Shown here piece by piece: positions 52,675 through 60,172 of a stretch of DNA of 64,000 nt. Each line of letters begins with the position of its first letter. The stretch's first letter is position 1. Position numbers and translations under genes: made by a program. Below the pieces are notes generated by a model. The model had not been told where the DNA came from, did not search any database, and saw only the letters and a program-made list of their open reading frames with translations. Source of the DNA: Variovorax paradoxus (lineage in GTDB: Bacteria; Pseudomonadota; Gammaproteobacteria; Burkholderiales; Burkholderiaceae_C); the NCBI RefSeq assembly GCF_029919115.1, contig NZ_CP123990.1:310001-374000 (forward strand). Direction: 5' to 3'.

Positions 52675-53880
52675 ATGAACCCATTGCGTCACGTCTTCAG
52701 CGCCGCGGCAGTTGCCACACTGGCTACCGCACTCGTTCCTGCCCATGCCCAGGGCGTGATCAAGATCGGCGAGGTCAACAGCTACAAGGCCCAGCCTGCC
52801 TTCCTGGAGCCCTACAAGAAGGGCATGGAACTGGCTGTTGAAGAAATCAACGCCAAGGGCGGCGTCAACGGCCGCAAGGTCGAGCTCATCACGCGTGACG
52901 ACAACGCCAACCCCGGCGACGCGGTGCGCGTGGCCGAAGAGTTGGTGGCGCGCGAGAAGATCGACGTGCTCACCGGCACCTTCCTGTCGAACACAGGCCT
53001 GGCGGTGGCCGACTTTGCCAAGCAAAAGAAAATCTTCTTCCTGGCCGGCGAGCCGCTGACCGACAAGATGACCTGGCAGGGCGGTAATGAATACACCTTC
53101 CGCCTGCGCCCCGGCACCTACATGCAGGCCGCAATGCTGGTGCCCGAGGCGGCCAAGCTCAAGAAGAAGCGCTGGGCCGTGGTGTACCCCAACTACGAAT
53201 ACGGCCAGTCGGCCGTCGCTGCATTCAAGACGCTGCTCAAGGCTGCGCAGCCCGACGTGGAATTTGTGGCCGAGCAGGCGCCGCCGCTCGGCAAGGTCGA
53301 TGCGGGCGCGGTGGTGCAGGCGCTGGCCGACGCCAAGCCCGATGCGGTCTTCAACGTGCTGTTCGGCGCCGACCTTTCCAAGTTCGTGCGCGAAGGCAAT
53401 ACCCGCGGCCTCTTCAAGGACCGCACGGTGGTGAGCGTGCTGACCGGCGAGCCCGAGTACCTCGACCCGCTCAAGGACGAAACGCCCAACGGCTGGATCG
53501 TGACCGGCTATCCCTGGTACGGCATCCAGACGCCCGAGCACAAGGCCTTCTTCCTTGCGTATCACGGCAAGTACAAGGACTACCCGCGCCTCGGCTCGGT
53601 GGTTGGCTACACCATGATCAAGTCGGTGGCGGCGGGCATCGAAAAAGCCAAGAGCACCGAGACGCCCAAGCTCATTGCCGCCTTCAAGGGCCTGCAGGTC
53701 GACTCGCCCTTCGGCAAGATCAGCTATCGCGCCGAAGACCACCAGTCGACCATGGGCGCGTTCGTGGGCAAGACCAGGAACGAGAACGGCAAGGGCGTGA
53801 TGGTCGACTACACGTACTTCGACGGCGCCAAGTTCCAGCCCACCGCCGCCGACGTGAAGAAGTCGCGCGCCGCGGACTGA
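52675..53880 (+). CDS. Branched-chain-type ABC transporter substrate-binding protein
   Basis: 401 residues: Sec signal ending AHAQG, then a type-1 periplasmic-binding (LivK-like) fold (IKIGEVNSYKAQPAFLEPYKKGMELAVEEINAKGGVNGRKVELITRDD). Preceded by AAGGAG. It heads a complete Liv-type importer (fused permease plus two ATPases). In this operon it likely binds nicotinate, nicotinamide or a related pyridine rather than leucine (inference). Confidence 0.92.
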   Translation: MNPLRHVFSAAAVATLATALVPAHAQGVIKIGEVNSYKAQPAFLEPYKKGMELAVEEINAKGGVNGRKVELITRDDNANPGDAVRVAEELVAREKIDVLTGTFLSNTGLAVADFAKQKKIFFLAGEPLTDKMTWQGGNEYTFRLRPGTYMQAAMLVPEAAKLKKKRWAVVYPNYEYGQSAVAAFKTLLKAAQPDVEFVAEQAPPLGKVDAGAVVQALADAKPDAVFNVLFGADLSKFVREGNTRGLFKDRTVVSVLTGEPEYLDPLKDETPNGWIVTGYPWYGIQTPEHKAFFLAYHGKYKDYPRLGSVVGYTMIKSVAAGIEKAKSTETPKLIAAFKGLQVDSPFGKISYRAEDHQSTMGAFVGKTRNENGKGVMVDYTYFDGAKFQPTAADVKKSRAAD

Positions 53881-53914
53881 TCTTTTCCTTCTCTCCCCCG
53901 GAACGCTTGCACCC

Positions 53915-55837
53915 ATGAGCCTCTCGTCCCTGCTGCTTCAGTTCCTGACCGGGCTGTCGTCGGCTTCGTCGCTGTTCCTCGTGGGGGCCGGCCTTTCGTT
54001 GATCTTCGGCGTTACGCGCATCGTCAACTTTGCGCATGGCTCCTTCTTCATGGTGGGTATCTACCTCGCCTACACGCTGGTAGAAAAGCTCGGCACGCTC
54101 GGCTTCTGGCCGGCCGTGCTGATTGCCGCCCTTGCGGTGGGCGTGATCGGCGCGCTGATCGAGATGGTGCTGCTGCGCCGCATCTACAAGTCGCCAGAGC
54201 TGTTTCAGCTGCTGGCCACCTTTGCACTGGTGCTCGTCATCAAGGACGCGGTGCTGTACTTTTGGGGGCCGGACGAACTGCTCGGTCCGCGCGCGCCGGG
54301 CCTGTCGGGCTCGGTCGAAATCCTGGGCCGGCAATTTCCGACCTACGACCTGTTCCTGATCGTCGTGGGCCCGGTGGTGCTCGGCCTCATGTGGCTGCTG
54401 CTCACGCGCACCCGCTGGGGCACGCTGGTGCGCGCAGCCACGCAAGACCGCGAAATGGTCAGCGCGCTGGGCGTGAACCAGGCATGGCTGTTTACCGCGG
54501 TGTTCGCGCTGGGCGCCACGCTGGCGGCCCTCGGCGGCGCGCTGCAGCTGCCGCGCGAGCCGGCCACCCTGGCGATGGACCTCAACACGATCGGTGCCGC
54601 CTTCGTGGTGGTGGTGGTGGGTGGCATGGGGTCGATTCCCGGCGCTTACGTGGCCGCGCTGCTGCTGTCCGAAATCAAGGCGGTCTGCATCTGGCTGGGC
54701 GTGGTCGACATCTTCGGCTACAGCGTGTCGTTCTCCAAGCTCACGCTGGTGGTCGACTTCATCGTGATGGCCATCGTGCTGGTGTGGCGCCCCTGGGGCC
54801 TGCTCGGCCGCCCGCAGGCGCCGAGCCGCTACGTGGGCATGCAGGAAGAACCGCTGCGCCGTGCAAGCAAGGGCTACCTGTGGCTTGTTGCCGCGCTGGG
54901 CGTGGTGCTGATGGCCATGCCGCTGCTCACCGCCGATTCGCCCTACACCACGGTGCTGATGATCGACCTGCTGATTGCCGCGCTCTTTGCGGCCAGCCTG
55001 CACTTCATCATGGGGCCGGCCGGCATGCATTCGTTCGGGCACGCGGCCTACTTTGGCCTGGGTGCTTACGGCGCCGCCTTGCTGGTGCGCGCGAGCGGCA
55101 TGCCGATGGAGCTTGCGCTGGTCGTCGCGCCGCTGGTCGCGGCCATCGGCGCTTTCATCTACGGCTGGTTCGCGGTGCGGCTCTCGGGCGTGTACCTTGC
55201 CATGCTCACGCTGGCTTTTGCACAGATCACGTGGGCGGTGGTCTACCAGTGGGATTCATTCACCGGCGGCAGCAACGGGCTCACCGGCGTGTGGCCTTCG
55301 GAGTGGTTGTCGGAAAAGCGCGTTTACTACTGGCTCACGCTGGTGCTCGTGGCAGCGGGCATCTTGATGCTGCGGCGCGTGCTGTTCTCGCCTTTCGGCT
55401 ATGCATTGCGCGCGGGGCGCGACTCGGTGCTGCGCGCCGATGCCATCGGCATCGACGTCAAGCGCATGCAGTGGACGGCTTTTGTGGTTGCCGGTACCGC
55501 GGCTGGGTTGGCGGGGGCGCTCTATGCGTTTTCGAAGGGCAGTATTTCGCCTGAAAGCTTGAGTGTCGACAAATCGGTCGATGGGCTGGTGATGGTGCTG
55601 CTGGGTGGCATCCAGACCTTGGCGGGGCCGGTGGTGGGGGCTGTGACTTTCAGCTGGCTGCATGACACGGTGGCTCGCAATACGGATTACTGGCGGGCTA
55701 CGCTGGGGGCGATCATCTTGCTGCTGGTGTTGCTGTTTCCGCAGGGGATTGCGGGGTTTGCGAAGCAGTTGAGCGAGCGGTTTGTGCGGGGACGTCGTTC
55801 GGAAGCGGATATGGCTTTGAAGGAGAAGCGGACTTGA
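53915..55837 (+). CDS. Fused LivH-LivM-type ABC permease
   Basis: 640 residues. The first half (about 1-290) is LivH-like (GLSLIFGVTRIVNFAHGSFFMVGIYLAY, ATQDREMVSALGVN); the second (about 315-640) is LivM-like (HFIMGPAGMHSFGHAAYFGLGAYGAALLV, ALRAGRDSVLRADAIGIDVKRMQW). Both membrane subunits of the importer are thus one chain. The 3' end has lower GC than the rest of the gene and runs into a very long hairpin before livG. Confidence 0.93.
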   Translation: MSLSSLLLQFLTGLSSASSLFLVGAGLSLIFGVTRIVNFAHGSFFMVGIYLAYTLVEKLGTLGFWPAVLIAALAVGVIGALIEMVLLRRIYKSPELFQLLATFALVLVIKDAVLYFWGPDELLGPRAPGLSGSVEILGRQFPTYDLFLIVVGPVVLGLMWLLLTRTRWGTLVRAATQDREMVSALGVNQAWLFTAVFALGATLAALGGALQLPREPATLAMDLNTIGAAFVVVVVGGMGSIPGAYVAALLLSEIKAVCIWLGVVDIFGYSVSFSKLTLVVDFIVMAIVLVWRPWGLLGRPQAPSRYVGMQEEPLRRASKGYLWLVAALGVVLMAMPLLTADSPYTTVLMIDLLIAALFAASLHFIMGPAGMHSFGHAAYFGLGAYGAALLVRASGMPMELALVVAPLVAAIGAFIYGWFAVRLSGVYLAMLTLAFAQITWAVVYQWDSFTGGSNGLTGVWPSEWLSEKRVYYWLTLVLVAAGILMLRRVLFSPFGYALRAGRDSVLRADAIGIDVKRMQWTAFVVAGTAAGLAGALYAFSKGSISPESLSVDKSVDGLVMVLLGGIQTLAGPVVGAVTFSWLHDTVARNTDYWRATLGAIILLLVLLFPQGIAGFAKQLSERFVRGRRSEADMALKEKRT

Positions 55838-55876
55838 GGGGCGGGTCTGTTTCGGGCGATGGCTTCTTTTGGGGTT

Positions 55877-56019
55877 CCGAGGCCGGGTGTCGCCCCGGCG
55901 GGCGACTCACTTTCTTTGCTTCGCCAAAGAAAGTAAGCAGGGTCGCCTTTTCTTTGCTTACTTTCTTTTGGCGAAGCAAAAGAAAGTGAGTCGCCCGCCG
56001 GGGCGACACCCGGCCTCGG
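55877..56019. repeat. Very long hairpin (about 63-bp arms) in the liv operon
   Basis: Left arm 55877-55939 and right arm 55955-56019 are reverse complements apart from a one-base bulge; the outer 39 nt pair perfectly with 55981-56019. The loop is about 15 nt. The arms contain CCGGGTGTCGCCCCGGCGGG and GAAAGTAAGCA. It occupies the 260-bp gap between the fused permease and the first ATPase gene. Similar elements are common in Variovorax/Acidovorax genomes (recalled). Confidence 0.92.
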
Positions 56020-56065
56020 GAAGCAAACGATCGGCAGCGGTGAAAAAAGCCAGCCCTCACTCCAA

Positions 56066-56088
56066 CCCTCTCCCAGAGAGAGAGAGGG
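56066..56088. repeat. Short CCCTCTC/GAGAGGG palindrome before livG
   Basis: Reduced member of the intergenic repeat family. Its right arm GAGAGGGAG lies seven nt before the ATG at 56098 and so supplies the ribosome-binding site. Confidence 0.7.
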
Positions 56089-56097
56089 AGTAAACAC

Positions 56098-56904
56098 ATG
56101 ACACTTCTCAAAGTAGACAACCTAGGCAAATCCTTCGGCGGCGTCAAAGCCGTAGACGGCATCAGCTTCGAACTCAAGGCGGGCGAGCTGCTCGCCCTCA
56201 TCGGTCCGAACGGCGCCGGCAAGTCCACCACCTTCAACATGGTGAACGGCCAACTCAAGGCCGACCAGGGCTCGATCGTGTTCGACGGCCATGAACTCGT
56301 GGGACAAAAGCCCCGGGCCATCTGGCGCCTGGGCGTTGGCCGCACCTTCCAGATCGCCGAAACCTTCGCATCCCTCACCGTGGCCGAAAACGTGCAGATG
56401 GCCATGCTGTCGCACGACGGCAAGCTGTTCTCGATGTGGCGCCGCGCAGCGGACCACAAGCGCGAAGAAGCCATTGCACTGCTCGACCAGGTCGGCATGA
56501 AGGCACAGGCCGACCGGCCTTGCAGCGAGCTGGCCTACGGCGACGTGAAGCGCGTCGAGCTCGCAATTGCAATGGCCAATGCGCCCAAGCTGCTGCTCAT
56601 GGACGAGCCCACGGCCGGCATGGCGCCGAAGGAGCGCAATTCGCTGATGGCGCTCACCAAGGAACTCGTGGTTCAGCGCGGCCTGGCGGTGCTGTTCACC
56701 GAGCACAGCATGGACGTGGTGTTTGCCTACGCCGACCGCATGATCGTGCTGGCGCGGGGCCGCCTCATCGCGCAGGGCAAGCCGCTCGAGATACGCGACC
56801 ATCCGAAAGTGCAGGAGGTGTACTTCGGCAGCGGCAAGACCTTCGAGAAGATTGCAGAAAAAGCCGCTGAGGTGAACGCGGCGGTGGGAGCAGCAACGGC
56901 ATGA
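56098..56904 (+). CDS. Branched-chain-type ABC transporter ATP-binding protein (LivG type)
   Basis: 268-residue ATPase: Walker A GPNGAGKST, the LivG-like VGRTFQIAETFASLTVAENVQM, a signature region in SELAYGDVKRVELA, Walker B LLLMDEPTAGM and H-loop FTEHSMD. One of two ATPases for the fused permease. The start lies directly downstream of repeat sequence. Stop overlaps livF start (ATGA). Confidence 0.94.
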   Translation: MTLLKVDNLGKSFGGVKAVDGISFELKAGELLALIGPNGAGKSTTFNMVNGQLKADQGSIVFDGHELVGQKPRAIWRLGVGRTFQIAETFASLTVAENVQMAMLSHDGKLFSMWRRAADHKREEAIALLDQVGMKAQADRPCSELAYGDVKRVELAIAMANAPKLLLMDEPTAGMAPKERNSLMALTKELVVQRGLAVLFTEHSMDVVFAYADRMIVLARGRLIAQGKPLEIRDHPKVQEVYFGSGKTFEKIAEKAAEVNAAVGAATA

Positions 56905-57635
56905 GCACGCACGAAACACTGTTGAAGGCCAATGCGCTGTGCGCCTGGTACGGCGCCGCGCAGATCCTGTACGACGTCGATCTCGAAGTGCGGCGCGGCG
57001 AGGTCGTCGCGCTCATGGGCCGCAACGGCGCCGGCAAGTCGACCACGCTGAAGACGCTGATCGGCATGCTCTCCAAGCGCAAGGGCAACGTGAGCTTTCT
57101 GGGGCATGACATCTCGAAGAGCGAGCCGCACCACGCGGCAAAGCTCGGCCTCGGCTTTGTGCCCGAAGACCGCCGCGTGTTCACCGATCTCACGGTGATG
57201 GAAAACCTCGAGGTCGGCAAGCAGCCACCGCGGCGCTGGGCCGACGGCAGCGAGGCGCCGCTGTGGACGCCCGAACGCCTGTTCAAGCTTTTTCCGAACC
57301 TCGGCGAAATGCCCAACCGGCCCGGCGGCCGCATGAGCGGTGGCGAGCAGCAGATGCTGACGGTGGCGCGCACGCTCATGGGCAACCCGTACCTGGTGCT
57401 GCTCGACGAGCCTTCGGAAGGTGTGGCGCCGGTCATCGTCGAGCAGATGGCCAACATGATCCTGGAGCTCAAGGCGCAAGGCGTGAGCATCCTGCTGTCG
57501 GAACAGAACATGCATTTTGCGGAGCTGGTGTCCGACCGCGCCTATGTGCTCGAAAAGGGCCAGATCCGCTACCAGGCCACCATGGCAGAGCTTGCGGCCA
57601 ACGAGGAAGTGCGCCGCGCCTACCTGAGCGTCTAG
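56901..57635 (+). CDS. Branched-chain-type ABC transporter ATP-binding protein (LivF type)
   Basis: 244-residue ATPase: Walker A GRNGAGKST, LGFVPEDRRVFTDLTVMENLEV, signature MSGGEQQMLTVART, Walker B LVLLDEPSEGVAP, SEQNMHF. Second ATPase of the importer; completes the set with the fused permease and the binding protein. Confidence 0.95.
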   Translation: MSTHETLLKANALCAWYGAAQILYDVDLEVRRGEVVALMGRNGAGKSTTLKTLIGMLSKRKGNVSFLGHDISKSEPHHAAKLGLGFVPEDRRVFTDLTVMENLEVGKQPPRRWADGSEAPLWTPERLFKLFPNLGEMPNRPGGRMSGGEQQMLTVARTLMGNPYLVLLDEPSEGVAPVIVEQMANMILELKAQGVSILLSEQNMHFAELVSDRAYVLEKGQIRYQATMAELAANEEVRRAYLSV

Positions 57636-57686
57636 CCCGTCGGAGCCTTTGTTTTTCTTCTTTTCCACTAACCACCGGAGCACACC

Positions 57687-58409
57687 ATGCACGACACGCA
57701 GCGAAGATACCTTCTCAAGTCCACGGCTGCATTGAGCATGCTGGGTGCCGCCGGGGCGCTGTTCGCGGCGCCGAAGATCAAGCCGAACGACAAGTCTGCG
57801 CTGATCGTCATCGACGTGCAGAACTGTTTTGTCGACGGGGGCACGCTGCCCGTCAAGGGCGGCGCCGAGGTGGTGCCGGTCATCAACAAGCTGGCCGAGT
57901 CGTTCGAGAACATCGTCGTCACGCAAGACTGGCACACGCAAGGCCATGCGTCTTTCGCGAGCGCGCATGCGGGGCAGAAGCCGTTCAGCAGCATCAAGCT
58001 CTCGTACGGCAACCAGGTGCTCTGGCCCGACCACTGCGTGCAGGGCACCGACGACGCGGCCCTGCACAAGGACCTGAAGCTGCCGACCGCGCAGGTCATC
58101 GTCCGCAAGGGCTTTCACAAGGGCGTGGACAGTTATTCGGCCTTCGAAGAGGCCGACCGCAAGACCGCCACGGGCCTGGGCGGCTATCTCAAGCAGCGCG
58201 GCATCAAGACGGTCTACGTGGCCGGCCTGGCCACCGACTTCTGCGTGGCCTGGACCGCGCTCGACGCGCGCAAGGCGGGCTTCGAGGTGTTTGTGATCGA
58301 AGACGCCACGCGCGCCATCGACCTCAACGGCTCGCTTGCCGCGGCATGGAAGCAAATGACCGCCAAGGGCGTCAAGCGCATCCAGTCCGCAGACATCCAG
58401 GCCGCCTGA
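57687..58409 (+). CDS. Nicotinamidase-like isochorismatase-family hydrolase, exported
   Basis: 240 residues. The N-terminal RRYLLKSTAALSMLGAAGALFAAPK reads as a Tat- or Sec-type signal. The mature part is PncA-like: catalytic aspartate in VIDVQNCFVDGGTLPV, metal site in QDWHTQGHASFAS, WPDHCVQGT, catalytic lysine in VRKGFHKGVDSYSAF and cysteine in GLATDFCVAWTALDA. It would convert nicotinamide to nicotinate plus ammonia in the periplasm, feeding the importer or the NicAB-type dehydrogenase. Periplasmic location is inferred from the signal; most PncA proteins are cytoplasmic. Confidence 0.88.
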   Translation: MHDTQRRYLLKSTAALSMLGAAGALFAAPKIKPNDKSALIVIDVQNCFVDGGTLPVKGGAEVVPVINKLAESFENIVVTQDWHTQGHASFASAHAGQKPFSSIKLSYGNQVLWPDHCVQGTDDAALHKDLKLPTAQVIVRKGFHKGVDSYSAFEEADRKTATGLGGYLKQRGIKTVYVAGLATDFCVAWTALDARKAGFEVFVIEDATRAIDLNGSLAAAWKQMTAKGVKRIQSADIQAA

Positions 58410-58475
58410 ACGCACATCACGCCGTTGCATTCAAACGCACCGCAATAAAAACCAAAACAAACCGACGAACGACGC

Positions 58476-59636
58476 ATGAAGACTTCCATTTCGAGGCGCA
58501 CCCTCGTGGCGGGCGGCGCAGCCCTGGCAATCGGTCCCGGGCTCCTGCGACCGGCACGCGCGGAAAACGGCGTCACCGACAGCGTCATCCGCATCGGCCA
58601 GTCGGCCGTCTTCAGCGGCCCGGCCAAGGACTTCGGCATCGACTACCGCGCCGGCATCAAGCTCTACTTCGACCGCGTCAACAAGTCGGGAGGCGTGAAC
58701 GGCCGCAAGCTCGAGCTGGTGACGTACGACGATGCCTATGACCCCGCCAAGACCGCCATCAACACGGCCAAGCTGATCGACGAGGACAAGGTCTTTGCGC
58801 TTGCGGGCTACGTAGCCACCGGCAACCTCGTGGCCGCAATGCCGCTGGCCGAGAAGGGCGGCGTGCCCATGTTCGCGCCGCTGGTGGGCACCAGTTCGTT
58901 CCGCGCCAAGGTCAACCGCCTGCTGTTCCACGTGCGCGCGGGCTACGACCTGGAGCTGCGCAAGATCATCAGCCACCTTTCCACCATCAGCCTCTCGTCG
59001 ATTGCGGTGGTCTACCAGGACAGCGCCTTCGGCAAGTCGAACCTTGCCACCTGCGAGCAGCTGGCGGCCGACTACAAGGTGCAGGTCGTGAAGACGCTGC
59101 CGCTTGCCATTACCGCCGAAGACGCGAAGCAGGTGGTCGCGGGACTGGCCGAGGTGAAGCCCGGCGCGGTCTTGATGATCATGGCCGGGCGCATGGTCGA
59201 AGTGTTCATTCGCGACTACCGGGCAGGCGGCGGGGCCGCGCCGCTCTACACGCTGTCGGTCGGCATTACCGATGCGGCGGGTTCGGCCAAGCGGCTCGAG
59301 GGCAAGCTTGCCGGGCTGGTCACGGCCAGCATCGTGCCGCCGCCGGAGGCCGTGCGCGTGCCCATCGTGGCCGACTACCAGCGCGACCGGGCGGAGTTCG
59401 GCGAGAAGATCGACAGCTACACCACGCTCGAAGGCTACATCGCCTCGCGCGTGATGGTCGAGGGCCTGCGCCGCGGCGGCAAGACGCTCACGCGAGACAG
59501 CTTCATCGCCGGGCTGGAGAGCATCGGCAGCACGCGCTTCGGCGATTTCCCGGTCGAATACAGCGCGAGGAACCACAACGGTTCGACGTTCGTCGACCTG
59601 GAGATGTACACCCGTGACGGCCACTTGCGGCGCTGA
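58476..59636 (+). CDS. ABC transporter substrate-binding protein, Tat-type signal (second receptor)
   Basis: 386 residues. The Tat-like signal SRRTLVAGGAALAIGPGLLRPARA precedes a LivK-like type-1 binding fold (VIRIGQSAVFSGPAKDFGIDYRAGIKLYFDRVNKSGGVNGRKLELVTYDD). A second receptor for the same Liv-type importer, probably with a different ligand such as nicotinate versus nicotinamide (inference). Its 3' end overlaps the NicA-like gene by 23 nt. Confidence 0.9.
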   Translation: MKTSISRRTLVAGGAALAIGPGLLRPARAENGVTDSVIRIGQSAVFSGPAKDFGIDYRAGIKLYFDRVNKSGGVNGRKLELVTYDDAYDPAKTAINTAKLIDEDKVFALAGYVATGNLVAAMPLAEKGGVPMFAPLVGTSSFRAKVNRLLFHVRAGYDLELRKIISHLSTISLSSIAVVYQDSAFGKSNLATCEQLAADYKVQVVKTLPLAITAEDAKQVVAGLAEVKPGAVLMIMAGRMVEVFIRDYRAGGGAAPLYTLSVGITDAAGSAKRLEGKLAGLVTASIVPPPEAVRVPIVADYQRDRAEFGEKIDSYTTLEGYIASRVMVEGLRRGGKTLTRDSFIAGLESIGSTRFGDFPVEYSARNHNGSTFVDLEMYTRDGHLRR

Positions 59637-60114
59637 GCCGCTGCAGCTGCAGGTCAACGGGCAGGCCTGTTCGATTGCGGGCGTGCCGCGCGAGGCCACG
59701 CTGCTGCACCTGCTGCGCAACGACCTGGGCCTGAACGGGCCCAAGTACGGCTGTGGCCTGGGCCAGTGCGGCGCCTGCACGGTGCATGTCGACGGTGTGG
59801 CGGCACGCGCCTGCGTGATTCCCGCACACGGCGTGGCAGGCCGCGCCGTCACCACGCTCGAGGGGCTGGGCACGCGTGGCCATTGGCACCCCGTGCAGGC
59901 CGCATTCGAAGACGCACAGGCTGCGCAGTGCGGCTATTGCCTGAACGGCATGGTGATGCAGGCTGCGGCGCTGCTTGCGCGCGATCCGCATGCGAGCGAG
60001 GCGCGGATTCGCAGTGAGTTGTCGGGCAACCTGTGCCGCTGCGGAACGCATATCGAAATTCTGGACGCGGTGCAGCGGGCTGCGCTGCGCATGCGCGAGG
60101 CGATTCATCCATGA
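59614..60114 (+). CDS. nicA: Nicotinate dehydrogenase-like 2Fe-2S subunit (NicA type)
   Basis: 166 residues with the two [2Fe-2S] sites of xanthine-oxidase-family small subunits: a plant-type cluster (YGCGLGQCGACTVHVDG, then ARAC) and a C-terminal cluster (QCGYCLNGM, LCRCGTH). GTG start at 59614, inside the preceding gene. It passes electrons from the molybdenum centre of the next product towards cytochrome c. Isoquinoline 1-oxidoreductase-type enzymes have the same architecture, but the nicotinate context favours NicA. Confidence 0.88.
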   Translation: MTATCGAEPLQLQVNGQACSIAGVPREATLLHLLRNDLGLNGPKYGCGLGQCGACTVHVDGVAARACVIPAHGVAGRAVTTLEGLGTRGHWHPVQAAFEDAQAAQCGYCLNGMVMQAAALLARDPHASEARIRSELSGNLCRCGTHIEILDAVQRAALRMREAIHP

Positions 60115-60129
60115 GCACCTTGTCTTGTC

Positions 60130-60150
60130 CCCTCTCCCAAGGGGAGAGGG
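60130..60150. repeat. CCCTCTCCC/GGGAGAGGG palindrome between nicA and nicB
   Basis: Nine-nt arms and a three-nt loop. Followed at once by an in-frame ATG (60155) that could use its right arm as a ribosome-binding site; a second ATG is at 60173. Confidence 0.75.
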
Positions 60151-60172
60151 AGCAATGCGGGGAGCAAAGGCC

